A DNA stretch of 44,620 bases from Clostridia bacterium. Its GTDB lineage: Bacteria > Bacillota > Clostridia > Oscillospirales > Acutalibacteraceae. A program made the translations under genes and the position numbers. Positions 15,705-24,250 of this stretch are shown piece by piece. Numbering within the stretch: the first letter of the stretch is position 1; each line of letters opens with the position of its first letter. The stretch covers positions 1 to 44,620 of the forward strand of contig JAFSEF010000128.1 of the NCBI GenBank assembly GCA_017435865.1. Reading direction: 5' to 3'. The notes under the pieces are model-generated. The model was given only the letters and a program-made list of their open reading frames with translations. It had not been told where the DNA came from and did not search any database.

Positions 15705-16814
15705 ATGGAAGACTTCTTTGATTTGAATAATGAATATATTGATGATGTCACTGAAACGGAATTGATACTGAATATTGATCTTGCATCTGAAACACAGTTT
15801 CTTGAAAATATTGGCGGTGAATCTGCACGCGAGCGAGATATCGTCGCATTTGTTGACCAGTATGCCGCAACGGGGATTACCGCTTTGTGTTTTCCTTTGG
15901 CAAATAAAGAGTTTTTGGCTATCTGGTGTGATCGTTGCCGTAAGGTTGGATTGAAATCATACCTGCTCATTTCTTCTGAAACAGCTTCAGAATTTGATGA
16001 CTACTGTGATATTTCTGTTGATAAAATACTCCATGATGACAGAAATGTAACAGATCTGACTTGTTTTGATGTTATTAAAAACAATATACCGTCAGAAAAA
16101 CTTGCTTTGTTGACTGCAGACAAATCTGTTGCACAAGACGAATGTTACGACATGATTGTTGTTTGTCCTGCTGAAGATAATTGTCGTGTAGCTGTATCAG
16201 ATGATTGGCTCGAGAACAGAAATGAACATATGATTGTTCCTTGTGTGAACAATTATCTTTGCTCTGAAAACGAAAAGAATTGGCATCCGACACCTGAAAT
16301 AATGAATGGTATTGCAGTGCAGTATCTTGCAAAAGGATATGACGGATTGTTTCTTGACGGCTTTTGTGCGGATCCGTTTGATGCAGACGGCAATTTGTAT
16401 GATATTTATGATACCTGTGGCAATCTCGCAGAAGCAGTTGGTGCAAGACGGCGTCATTTGTATACAGGAGAATTGCCTGTATCGATATTGTCGAATGGCG
16501 ATTGGAAAGCACAAATGCATCTCGGACCCGTTTTCGCCGGTGCCGCTGTTTGTGTATTAATTGCTGCCGATGTTGAGAATTCTTTTGATGTTTTTGTCGG
16601 TGAACATAAGCTTGAAAAAACCGGAACACCGGTTCTGTCAGCCATTGATGACAACGGAAGAGAGCGTCAGAACGGATTTATCTCAAAGTCATCTAAATGC
16701 AGTGAATTTTTTGTTTCTGTTGGTGACGATTGCGACTCGCTTTCTTTGCAAATTAAGAACAAATCAGATAAGAGTGTAACAATTTCATGGCTTGAAATCA
16801 GTGTTAATGTTTAA
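15705..16814 (+). CDS. Glycoside-hydrolase-like protein of unknown activity
   Basis: 369 residues, acidic, cytoplasmic. I recognise no numbered family. Residues about 55-240 look like a partial or degenerate barrel: GITALCFPLANKEF, YDGLFLDGFCADPFDADGN (about residues 211-229) and a following Arg-rich segment GARRRHLYTGE. That last arrangement resembles the GHL-type glycosidase-like proteins. The C-terminal 130 residues form a beta-sandwich like the sugar-binding domains at the end of such proteins. It follows the GDPD gene by five bases and so shares its promoter. The start is taken as ATG 15705 with AAAGGG nine bases upstream; ATG 15699 is the alternative. Confidence 0.55.
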   Translation: MEDFFDLNNEYIDDVTETELILNIDLASETQFLENIGGESARERDIVAFVDQYAATGITALCFPLANKEFLAIWCDRCRKVGLKSYLLISSETASEFDDYCDISVDKILHDDRNVTDLTCFDVIKNNIPSEKLALLTADKSVAQDECYDMIVVCPAEDNCRVAVSDDWLENRNEHMIVPCVNNYLCSENEKNWHPTPEIMNGIAVQYLAKGYDGLFLDGFCADPFDADGNLYDIYDTCGNLAEAVGARRRHLYTGELPVSILSNGDWKAQMHLGPVFAGAAVCVLIAADVENSFDVFVGEHKLEKTGTPVLSAIDDNGRERQNGFISKSSKCSEFFVSVGDDCDSLSLQIKNKSDKSVTISWLEISVNV

Positions 16815-16846
16815 TAATGAACACAATTATTCGGAAGTGTAATAAA

Positions 16847-16864
16847 TGATTCACTTATGAATCA
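16847..16864. repeat. Perfect 7-bp inverted repeat upstream of the condensation-domain gene
   Basis: TGATTCA (16847-16853), loop CTTA, TGAATCA (16858-16864). It lies nine bases upstream of the -35 element at 16873 and has the size and position of an activator or repressor site. Confidence 0.5.
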
Positions 16865-16872
16865 AATGCTTC

Positions 16873-16902
16873 TTGACTTTGCATCTTTATTTGTAATATA
16901 AT
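16873..16902 (+). promoter_or_regulatory. Promoter of the condensation-domain gene
   Basis: -35 TTGACT (16873-16878), 18-base spacer, -10 TATAAT (16897-16902). Confidence 0.65.
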
Positions 16903-16946
16903 TATAAATAATCATTTAGATTCGACTTGAAAGGTGTATGGTGAGT

Positions 16947-18338
16947 ATGAGTAAAAAGGACATTCCTGCAGTCCATTATCCCTTGATTGCCTCCCAGCAG
17001 ACCATGTATTATATGATCAAGTTCAGCATTCATAAAAGTGTTATGCAGATTCCGACTTCGATCGTTGTGAATCAGAAGTTTGATATGGACTTGCTGAAGA
17101 AAGCTGTGAATATTGAAATTGAAAGAAACGACTGTCTGCGACTTCGTTTTTTCAAACTTGACAAAGAAATCCGTCAGCATTTTCTGCCGAAGGTAGTAAT
17201 GAATGATATTCCCGTCAAGCATTTTGCAACACGTGAAGAAATGAAAGCTTGTCTTGAAGCAGATGCACAGAAGCCTGTTAAATGGCTCAAGGATGAAATC
17301 TTCCGCATTATTCTTTTCACAACACCTGAAGGACATACAGGTATTTATCTGAATGCTTCTCACATTATCATGGATGCACTTGCCTGCGGTATTTTCTATG
17401 GCGATCTGCTTGCTGTTTACAAAGCACTCAGTGCAGGCGAAGAACTTCCCGAACCCTTGTATCCGTATGAAGATGCAATCAAGGCAGACCTCGCATATCT
17501 TGAAGATAAAGCAAGATATGAAAAAGATCAGAAGTTCTATATGGATTACTGGACACAGAACGGTGAACCCTTCTATGCCGGTGTACACGGTCCTGCATAT
17601 CTTGAAAAAATGCGTAAAAAGACCAAAAATCCCAACCTGCGTGTTCCTGCTGCTTATGACATGATTCATGATAAGTGCGAAATTGTACGTTATCATGTTG
17701 ATCCTGAACAGGCGAAAGGTATTTTTGATTTCTGTCGTGAAACCAAGAATGCTCCCGAAAATCTTGTTATGCTCGGTATGCGTACGCATGCGTCTTCAAT
17801 CAACTACAGAACCCCCGATACTCTTATGATGCCGCTTTGCAGCCGTCGTGTCACTTTCAAGACAAAAAGAATGGGTGGTTGTCTTGCACAGCCTTTGCAG
17901 CTGCATTCCATCATTGAAGAAGATTCAACCTTCAAAGATGCGCTTGCTTACATTTTTGGTTTGAGAACGCAGCTTTATCGTCATTCCAATTTCCCCTATA
18001 TGCATGCAAGAGTTATGCAGCAAAAAGTCTTCAATTTCAAGACTTCTCAGGGACCGTCATTTATGATGTACACCTGGCTTCCGTTGTATTTGCCTCTTGA
18101 TGAGGGCGTGGAAATTGAATTTGCAGGCTATAGCCCCGGAAGATACATTATGCCGTTGTATGTATTCTCACTGCCCACGCAGTCAGACGGCGGTATGGAC
18201 TTTTATTACATGTATCGTCCCAATCTTATTGATGCGGAACATATTGAATCTTTGCACAAGAACTGTATCCGAGTTATCACAAAGGGTATCGAAAATCCTG
18301 ACATCACCATCGGTGAGCTGATGGATATGATTTCCTGA
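16947..18338 (+). CDS. Stand-alone condensation-domain-like (CAT superfamily) acyltransferase
   Basis: 463 residues, the size of a full NRPS condensation domain. The active-site motif HHxxxDG reads SHIIMDA (Ser138, His139, Asp143, Ala144): the catalytic second His and the Asp are kept, the first His and the Gly are replaced. The N-terminal half (LLKKAVNIEIERNDCLRLRF) and the second half with the crossover segment (RRVTFKTKRMGGCLAQPLQL) follow the CAT-fold pattern. No adenylation, carrier or thioesterase gene is nearby, so the acyl donor and acceptor are unknown; transfer of an acyl-CoA group, or a glycopeptidolipid/alcohol-acyltransferase type role, is possible. ATG 16947 is set by GAAAGGTG ten bases upstream. 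Own promoter and terminator: a single-gene unit. Confidence 0.78.
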   Translation: MSKKDIPAVHYPLIASQQTMYYMIKFSIHKSVMQIPTSIVVNQKFDMDLLKKAVNIEIERNDCLRLRFFKLDKEIRQHFLPKVVMNDIPVKHFATREEMKACLEADAQKPVKWLKDEIFRIILFTTPEGHTGIYLNASHIIMDALACGIFYGDLLAVYKALSAGEELPEPLYPYEDAIKADLAYLEDKARYEKDQKFYMDYWTQNGEPFYAGVHGPAYLEKMRKKTKNPNLRVPAAYDMIHDKCEIVRYHVDPEQAKGIFDFCRETKNAPENLVMLGMRTHASSINYRTPDTLMMPLCSRRVTFKTKRMGGCLAQPLQLHSIIEEDSTFKDALAYIFGLRTQLYRHSNFPYMHARVMQQKVFNFKTSQGPSFMMYTWLPLYLPLDEGVEIEFAGYSPGRYIMPLYVFSLPTQSDGGMDFYYMYRPNLIDAEHIESLHKNCIRVITKGIENPDITIGELMDMIS

Positions 18339-18405
18339 TTTGTTTATAAAGACTGTTTTCATAAACTGCAAATCTACATAAATAAGGATCAGATTTCTGA
18401 TAATA

Positions 18406-18437
18406 AAAAATCCACTCTGCACGCAGGGTGGATTTTT
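18406..18437. terminator. Bidirectional terminator between convergent genes
   Basis: 14-bp stem AAAAATCCACTCTG (18406-18419) / CAGGGTGGATTTTT (18424-18437), loop CACG, one G-T pair. The T and A ends of the stem form the T run in both directions. Confidence 0.85.
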
Positions 18438-18516
18438 ATTGCGGTCAGGTTAAGATTTTTAGGTGTTCTTGTGAATAATGAAATCTACTTCATAAGAATG
18501 GTAATGACGGGATGTT

Positions 18517-19593
18517 TTAAAGCATCGAAAGCAATTCGGTGAAGCAATCTGAGTTCTTGAATGAATCTGATAACGGATATTTCTCTGTCAGTAATTCTTT
18601 TATATGGCTATTTGCACGGTAGGTGCTGCCGAGTGTATGCTTGTCAAATTCCTTACCTTCAAACAGCACTGAATGCATGACAGTTATTCTGTCCATGTTG
18701 TCAAACTGAATTGCAAGATCGCACATTTTTCGGAAGAAATCAAGCGCATTTTTGTCGTCACCGAGTTTGTGATAACGCACACCGATAAAGCCGTGCAGAT
18801 AAATGACCGTTCTCCACATTTTACCGTAATTCCCGTCATCATATACAAAGTTCAGAAAATCAAGTTCTTTTAGAAATGCGTCCAGTGCCCAATTGTCCGA
18901 AAATCGTTCATCATAAAAGAAAGTGTGTGAAAAGACAGTGTGAAGCAGTAAGAATTGCTCTTCCAATGTCTGACGGATTGCTTCATCGCACACGGAGGTT
19001 CCTTGATCATTGAAAAAACAGAACATTTCACGGCTGTCACGCATATCGGGCATCTCCGCAATGATTTTCTTACAGTCTTCTATTGTGATATTATGGCTTT
19101 TTCTGTCTGCAAGTGAACGATAATATTCAATCATTGCTCTTTTGGCTTTTATTCTGATCCGATCATCTGTACAGTTTTGTTGTATATTATTGTAAATCCT
19201 GTGCACCTCCTGAAAGACAGCTTCTTTGTCAGGAGAAAATCTGACCAGACACGGAAGATGCCTGATTTGCACACGGAAATCATTCGGATGTTTTTCTATC
19301 AGTTCTTCGGCAATAGCCTGCATCAGATTGTGATCTGTCAGATTATCATATTCTTGTATTTTAGTTTCTATATATTTTTCATCTGCAGCCCTGTTTACAC
19401 CGAGCAGTTCATCTACACTGACTTTAAAAAAACCTGCAATTTCGGGAAGCATGGTAATATCGGGGAAACTTTCGCCCCGTTCCCAGTTGCTGATACTCTG
19501 AAAAGTCACACCCAAAAACTCAGCCAATGTTTCTTGTGTGAGTTCTTTTTCACGTCTTAGTCTTTTGATGTTTTCTCCTAAATAAATCGTCAT
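18517..19593 (-). CDS. XRE-family transcriptional regulator with helical repeat domain
   Basis: 358 residues. Residues 5-60 are an HTH_3 domain: LGENIKRLRREKELTQETLAEF, LGVTFQSISNWERGESFPD, then the linker ISVDELLG-like FFKVSVDELLG. The remaining 290 residues are alpha-helical and TPR-like, as in the large group of Clostridia XRE regulators with a sensory helical domain. Ligand unknown. ATG 19593 follows GAGGTG; the longer frame from 19647 lacks a site. Promoter at 19636-19664 and a nested palindrome at 19676-19710 lie upstream, the latter a candidate autoregulatory site. The neighbouring GH2 gene on the same strand is a possible target. Confidence 0.85.
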   Translation of the reverse strand: MTIYLGENIKRLRREKELTQETLAEFLGVTFQSISNWERGESFPDITMLPEIAGFFKVSVDELLGVNRAADEKYIETKIQEYDNLTDHNLMQAIAEELIEKHPNDFRVQIRHLPCLVRFSPDKEAVFQEVHRIYNNIQQNCTDDRIRIKAKRAMIEYYRSLADRKSHNITIEDCKKIIAEMPDMRDSREMFCFFNDQGTSVCDEAIRQTLEEQFLLLHTVFSHTFFYDERFSDNWALDAFLKELDFLNFVYDDGNYGKMWRTVIYLHGFIGVRYHKLGDDKNALDFFRKMCDLAIQFDNMDRITVMHSVLFEGKEFDKHTLGSTYRANSHIKELLTEKYPLSDSFKNSDCFTELLSML

Positions 19594-19635
19594 GTTTTTT
19601 TGCACCTCATAAATTGAATTGACCGGTCTGCTTAT

Positions 19636-19664
19636 ATCATAATGCAAAGACAGATAAAAAACAA
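19636..19664 (-). promoter_or_regulatory. Promoter of the XRE regulator gene
   Basis: Minus strand: -35 TTGTTT (19659-19664), 17-base spacer, -10 TATGAT (19636-19641). Confidence 0.5.
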
Positions 19665-19675
19665 TAAATCAATTT

Positions 19676-19710
19676 TTGAATCAGACTCAAGTAACGCTTG
19701 AATTATTCAA
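19676..19710. repeat. Nested inverted repeats upstream of the XRE regulator
   Basis: Outer arms TTGAAT (19676-19681) and ATTCAA (19705-19710); inner arms TCAAG and CTTGA around TAACG. On the minus strand the centre reads AAGCGTTA, resembling the centre of LacI/CcpA-type operators. It lies just upstream of the regulator's promoter. Confidence 0.45.
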
Positions 19711-19727
19711 TTTCTGTGAAAATATAA

Positions 19728-19761
19728 TAATCCGCCCCAAGGTGACCCATGAGGCGGATTA
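19728..19761 (-). terminator. Probable terminator after the GH2 gene
   Basis: 9-bp stem TAATCCGCC (19728-19736) / GGCGGATTA (19753-19761); on the minus strand it is followed by a T/A-rich tail ending TTTT. Moderate strength. Confidence 0.6.
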
Positions 19762-19776
19762 TAATATTTGTTTTGT

Positions 19777-22700
19777 TTATGCAATGGGGATGATCGTGAA
19801 TTTAAGAGCGTAGCCGTCAGCGGCGGATTTTGTGTATTCTTCTCTTGTGTCGGGTCCGCAGCTTGAAGAACCGATACCTCTGACCCAACCGTCAAGCGAA
19901 AGTACGGTGGTGTTCATGTCGCAAAGGTCTTCCTGATGCTTTGCTTTCTGAATGGCATTCTGTGTGAACGGATGAATGCTGAATGAGAATCTGTCTTCTG
20001 CAAAAATCTTTACACCCTTGCCGTCAGCGTTGGTGATTTCAAGCCACTTTGTGTCGCCGTGGTTGCCCGAATCCTGCGGGAATACATAAGGTTCAAACAT
20101 ATCTTCAACCTTTGCTTCATAAATACCGACGGGGGACTGAATTTTGAAGTCAGGCATGTTTTCTGCTGTTCCTCTTCCGTAATAACGTACATTTCTGAAA
20201 TCGGCAGGCAGTTCAGCCATCACACCGAATCTCGGGATTGTCAGCGGTGCGTTTTTGCCGACAACACGCAGATTTGCTTCCACTTCAACTGCACCAAGAG
20301 ATGAGAAGGTATACAGCACGGTTGCACCGTAAAGAGCCTTGTTCTTACCTTTCAGAATATAATCTGCATACACCTTGATTTCGCCGTCATCCACGTGTAC
20401 GTCAAAAGTATTGAGTTCTGTCTTGATTTTGTCAAGACCTGCTTTGTAATACGTGTCACGATGACGGGAATCGTTGTCGATGAGTGCACGGAAGACATTC
20501 GGCTGTAAGCCTTTGAATTCGGCAGGTACTGTGTTGAGCAGGGAAGTACCGTTTACAGTATAGTCGGTCAGTTCACCGGTTCTTGCATCGAATTTTGCTT
20601 CGCCGTTTTCAAAGTTGATAGTTACAATGCCTGCATCAGAGATAACGCCGATCCTGGAGCCGATTTCAATGTCGTATTCGTAAGGTACATCATTGAGAAT
20701 GATCTGTTCAACCGCTACTTTTTGTTCACCGTCGAACCATGCAAAGTTGATGTGTGCATCCTTGGTTTCATCAATATCTTTGTGATTGACTTCAATGCAC
20801 TGTGCACTCATAGGTGCAATATTGAAATTGAGTTCGCCGCTTTCAACACATTCACCGTTTTCAAGCAGCTCCCATTTTGCTGTCAGATAATTGGTTGCCC
20901 TGAAACGATTTGTGTTTTCAAAGCAATACAGTTTGTCGCTGACGAGTGAGGTGCGTACGGGGCGATAGCATTCTTTCATTTCCAAAGCACCTGTGTGCGG
21001 TCTGCGGTCGGAATACATAAGGCCGTCTACGCAGAAATTTCCGTCATGCTGTTTTTCGCCGTGGTCACCGCCGTAGGTGTAGCGGTAAGGATAGCCGTCG
21101 CCGTCATGGTAAACCGTGTGGTCTGCCCATTCCCATACGCAACCGCCCATAAAGGAATCGGATGCATAAATAATATCCCAGTATTCTTCCATGTTGCCGG
21201 GACCGACACCCATGGCGTGGCAGTATTCGCAGAGATAGAAAGGCTTGCTGCGATACATTTTTGAAGTGAATACATTGCCGTCACGAATTTCCTTGCGTTT
21301 GCCTTCGAGCATTGCCTCCATGGAATAGGTGTCGGTATACATTTCGGAAATTACATCGTAAGCAAATCTCTTTGTGCGGACAACACCTTCGTAATGAACG
21401 GGGATTTTGGTTCCTGTATTTTTGAGCCATTCGTAGCACTTGTCATGGCACTGATAACCGCCTGATTCATTGCCCAAAGACCACATGATGATGCTTACTC
21501 TGTTGCGGTCACGCATATACATACGAGCTACTCTGTCAATGTAACGCGGAGCCCATTTGAGATTTTTGCTGAGATGACTCACATCGTCAAACATTTCACC
21601 GCAACCGTGGGTTTCAATGTCGGCTTCGTCAATGATATAAAGACCATAAACATCGGCAAGAATATTGAAGAACGGGTCGGGGGGATAGTGGGAAGTACGA
21701 ACGGAATTGACATTGAGCGATTTCATAATCTCAACATCCTGCTTCATATCTTCCAATGTCATTGCATAACCGCGGTACTGGTTGGTATCGTGATGGTTGA
21801 CACCTTTGATCTTGATCGGCTGTCCGTTGAAATAGAAAACAGCATCCTTGATTTCAATGGTCTTGAAACCTGTGATATTGCGGACGGTCATAATTTCGCC
21901 GTCTGCATTTTCCAAAGTAATATAAAGCTCGTAAACAGTCGGAATTTCAGCATTCCATTCAATAACATCAAGTGTGCCGAAATCAATCACACAATTCTTT
22001 TCTGCTTCAACCTGTGCTTCTGCAACAGTTTCACCTTTCAGGATAAGCGAAGCTTTGACAATGACATTTTCAGTATTGCCTTCAACATTACAATCAACTG
22101 CTACATTGTATCCGTTTTCTGTCTTTTCGCTGTTGATCTGGAAATCATTGAGGTATGTTTTTCCGCAGTGAGTCAGGTAAACATCACGGAAAATGCCGTT
22201 TTCGCGGAACATATCCTGTGCTTCAAGGAATGTGCCGTTGCACCATTTCCAGCTGAGTACGATGATTTCGTTTTCACCTGCGTGAAGAAGGGAAGTGATA
22301 TCAAATTCAGCTGTGTTATGAGAGCCTTCCGAATAGCCGACAAATATGCCGTTGACATAAAGGCTGAGGTTAGAAGACATGCCGAGGAAGCTGATGATTT
22401 CAGTATCAGCCACGGCGTCAAGGTTGATCATTTTTCTGTACATGGCAGCCGGCATATCAGCAGGCACTTCAGGAGCCTTTGTTTTACATTCATAGGGGCA
22501 GTTGAGATAAACCGGAGGAAGATATCCCGTACGTTGCCATACAGACGGTACATGAACGGTATCAAATCTGATTTTTTTTGTATCGATGACATCAGGCATC
22601 GCGGAAGCTTTTTTGTAAAACTTGAAATCCCAGTCTCCTGAAAGTATTTCAACCATACCTGAGTTGTAGCGTTCGTTGAAGATGTCTGTACATTTAAGCT

Positions 22701-22803
22701 TTTCTTTGGATTCGTAGGGTATAAAATAAGCACGACCGGGAAGTTTGCCGATTTCCATGACGGAGAAATCACTGTGTAGATTTTTCTTTACGGTATACTT
22801 CAT
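19777..22803 (-). CDS. GH2 beta-galactosidase (LacZ type)
   Basis: 1008 residues, full LacZ length, cytoplasmic. Domains in order: sugar-binding jelly roll (about 40-210, VHVPSVWQRTGY, YSEGSHNTAEFDIT), immunoglobulin-like sandwich, TIM barrel (about 320-610), second sandwich and the C-terminal Bgal_small_N domain (about 730-1005). Acid/base Glu446 lies in WSLGNESGGYQ and nucleophile Glu526 in YLCEYCHAMGVGPGN, matching LacZ Glu461 and Glu537. It should hydrolyse terminal beta-galactosides. The start ATG 22803 has AAAGGA upstream. The promoter at 22836-22864 has a strong dyad across its spacer, so expression is probably repressor-controlled. Whether lactose or a plant galactan oligomer is the true substrate cannot be told. 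Confidence 0.95.
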   Translation of the reverse strand: MKYTVKKNLHSDFSVMEIGKLPGRAYFIPYESKEKLKCTDIFNERYNSGMVEILSGDWDFKFYKKASAMPDVIDTKKIRFDTVHVPSVWQRTGYLPPVYLNCPYECKTKAPEVPADMPAAMYRKMINLDAVADTEIISFLGMSSNLSLYVNGIFVGYSEGSHNTAEFDITSLLHAGENEIIVLSWKWCNGTFLEAQDMFRENGIFRDVYLTHCGKTYLNDFQINSEKTENGYNVAVDCNVEGNTENVIVKASLILKGETVAEAQVEAEKNCVIDFGTLDVIEWNAEIPTVYELYITLENADGEIMTVRNITGFKTIEIKDAVFYFNGQPIKIKGVNHHDTNQYRGYAMTLEDMKQDVEIMKSLNVNSVRTSHYPPDPFFNILADVYGLYIIDEADIETHGCGEMFDDVSHLSKNLKWAPRYIDRVARMYMRDRNRVSIIMWSLGNESGGYQCHDKCYEWLKNTGTKIPVHYEGVVRTKRFAYDVISEMYTDTYSMEAMLEGKRKEIRDGNVFTSKMYRSKPFYLCEYCHAMGVGPGNMEEYWDIIYASDSFMGGCVWEWADHTVYHDGDGYPYRYTYGGDHGEKQHDGNFCVDGLMYSDRRPHTGALEMKECYRPVRTSLVSDKLYCFENTNRFRATNYLTAKWELLENGECVESGELNFNIAPMSAQCIEVNHKDIDETKDAHINFAWFDGEQKVAVEQIILNDVPYEYDIEIGSRIGVISDAGIVTINFENGEAKFDARTGELTDYTVNGTSLLNTVPAEFKGLQPNVFRALIDNDSRHRDTYYKAGLDKIKTELNTFDVHVDDGEIKVYADYILKGKNKALYGATVLYTFSSLGAVEVEANLRVVGKNAPLTIPRFGVMAELPADFRNVRYYGRGTAENMPDFKIQSPVGIYEAKVEDMFEPYVFPQDSGNHGDTKWLEITNADGKGVKIFAEDRFSFSIHPFTQNAIQKAKHQEDLCDMNTTVLSLDGWVRGIGSSSCGPDTREEYTKSAADGYALKFTIIPIA

Positions 22804-22835
22804 TGCGTAAGTCCTTTCTTATACATATTAAGTTA

Positions 22836-22864
22836 ATAGTAACATACTTTTTTGTTACTTACAA
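22836..22864 (-). promoter_or_regulatory. Promoter of the GH2 gene with overlapping operator-like dyad
   Basis: Minus strand: -35 TTGTAA (22859-22864), 17-base spacer, -10 TACTAT (22836-22841). The perfect inverted repeat AGTAACA-N8-TGTTACT (22838-22859) covers the spacer and part of the -10, so a bound repressor would block RNA polymerase. Confidence 0.68.
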
Positions 22865-22887
22865 CTAAAAAATATCTTTTTTTTGTG

Positions 22888-22916
22888 TTGACAAAGTTGT
22901 TGTTTTATATGATAAT
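22888..22916 (+). promoter_or_regulatory. Promoter of the lipoprotein-HAD-GH127 operon
   Basis: -35 TTGACA (22888-22893), 17-base spacer, -10 GATAAT (22911-22916). Confidence 0.75.
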
Positions 22917-22949
22917 AAACAGATAGGAAAATAAATTGGAGGAATCCTT

Positions 22950-23669
22950 ATGAAAAAAAGTATTGCTTTGCTTTTGAGTCTCATTTTTGTTCTTCTTGCC
23001 TTTGCTGCCTGCAGTAATGATGACGAGACAACTCCTACCCGTGTTGTGCCTACAGGTGTTGATTCGCTTGTGGTGGATACAAATCAGAATCCGCAGATTA
23101 ACATCAATAATAACTGGTGGCTGAACTATTATGCAGTGTTTACCTATTTCTGTCCTGCTGCAAATTTTAAAACCGACACGGTTATTTCCGAAAAGAAAAC
23201 TGCAAATTCTTTCATTGTTTCGAATCTGTCAGAAGGTTATTTCAAGTATTATGCCGACACGGAACAAGGTCTTGATGAATATGTCGTTGTGCCTGCTGAC
23301 CTTTTGTTTGAGCACAGACTTGTTCCCGCTGCAAGTGTCAACAATGTCAACAGTATGTTTATGAAAATTACTGCTGTTGCTGAAAGTTTTGCTTCAGGTG
23401 AAAATGTTATTTACACCGGCTCTGAAATGATTGCAAATCGTAATTGTCAGCTTTATATGCAGCGTACTTTCAATGAAAGTGGTGAACAGGATTCCGTTGC
23501 TTATCTTTGGATTGATGCACAGTACGGCTTCTGCTCAAAATGCATTACGTACGATGCCAACGGTGAAATTGTTATGTCCTGGGAACTCAATGAATTCCGC
23601 ACGGGCGACATAACGGATGCTGAGGTAAAACCCGATTTATCATCCTATAACTTTGTTGAGGCTGAATAA
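22950..23669 (+). CDS. Lipoprotein with LolA-like C-terminal pattern
   Basis: 239 residues. Type II signal peptide with lipobox LAFAAC (Cys21), so it is anchored on the outer face of the membrane. The remainder, with strands such as SVAYLWIDAQYGFCSKCITYD followed by ITDAEVKPDLSSYNF, fits the open-barrel LolA/LppX-like lipoprotein pattern, but this is a guess from strand order. Function unknown. ATG 22950 follows TTGGAGGA. It is the first gene of a tight operon with a HAD phosphatase (2-base gap) and a GH127 enzyme (9-base gap). Confidence 0.75.
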   Translation: MKKSIALLLSLIFVLLAFAACSNDDETTPTRVVPTGVDSLVVDTNQNPQININNNWWLNYYAVFTYFCPAANFKTDTVISEKKTANSFIVSNLSEGYFKYYADTEQGLDEYVVVPADLLFEHRLVPAASVNNVNSMFMKITAVAESFASGENVIYTGSEMIANRNCQLYMQRTFNESGEQDSVAYLWIDAQYGFCSKCITYDANGEIVMSWELNEFRTGDITDAEVKPDLSSYNFVEAE

Positions 23670-23671
23670 GT

Positions 23672-24241
23672 ATGAATGTTTATGATTTTGACGATACGAT
23701 CTATGATGGTGAAAGTTGTCTGGATTTCTTCTTTTACTACATCAGAAAAACACCGTATCTCATAAAATACATTCCTCGGGCTCTGTATGCTGTGTTACGA
23801 TACAAAATGGGAAAAGTGACTGTTGAACAGGCACTTGAAAAATATGCGCCGATGGTCGAAAATTATCTGGCCACCATTGAGGATATTGATGCTGATTGCG
23901 AAGATTTTTGGAATAAGCATATGCATAAAATCAGACCTTTTTACAAAGACCTGCAAAGACCCGATGATATTATTGTAACCGGTTCTCCTGAAGTTTCTGT
24001 CAAAGTAATTTGCGAACGACTGGGAATCAAACACTATGTCGGCAGTCTGATTGATCCCGATACGGGAAAAATTACTCGCCTGTGTATGCGTTCGCAGAAA
24101 ATTCCGGCATTTCTTGAAAAATACCCTGACGTTAAGATTGATAATTTTTATACTGATTCTGCAAAGAACGATAAACCTTTGATTGATATGGCTGAACACG
24201 CATTTATTGTTAAGGGAAATACAATTACACAGATTAAGTGA
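23672..24241 (+). CDS. HAD-superfamily phosphatase (SerB-like, HAD-IB)
   Basis: 189 residues. Motif I YDFDDTIYDGES at the very N-terminus (Asp5 nucleophile, Asp7 acid/base), motif II IIVTGSPE, and the acidic motif NFYTDSAKNDKPLID near residue 155. The helical cap between motifs I and II is short, as in subclass I enzymes of the phosphoserine phosphatase group. The substrate is a small phosphate ester, not identifiable from sequence. It begins two bases after the lipoprotein stop. Confidence 0.87.
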   Translation: MNVYDFDDTIYDGESCLDFFFYYIRKTPYLIKYIPRALYAVLRYKMGKVTVEQALEKYAPMVENYLATIEDIDADCEDFWNKHMHKIRPFYKDLQRPDDIIVTGSPEVSVKVICERLGIKHYVGSLIDPDTGKITRLCMRSQKIPAFLEKYPDVKIDNFYTDSAKNDKPLIDMAEHAFIVKGNTITQIK

Positions 24242-24250
24242 GGAACAGTT

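Noticed and set aside
19621-19628. GACCGGTC palindrome in the XRE leader
   Set aside because: An 8-bp palindrome of this kind occurs by chance and has no further symmetry around it.
21574-22641. A 355-codon open frame on the plus strand opposite the beta-galactosidase
   Set aside because: It lies entirely antisense to a full-length LacZ-type gene, has no ribosome binding site and its sequence resembles no protein; it is a shadow of biased codon use.
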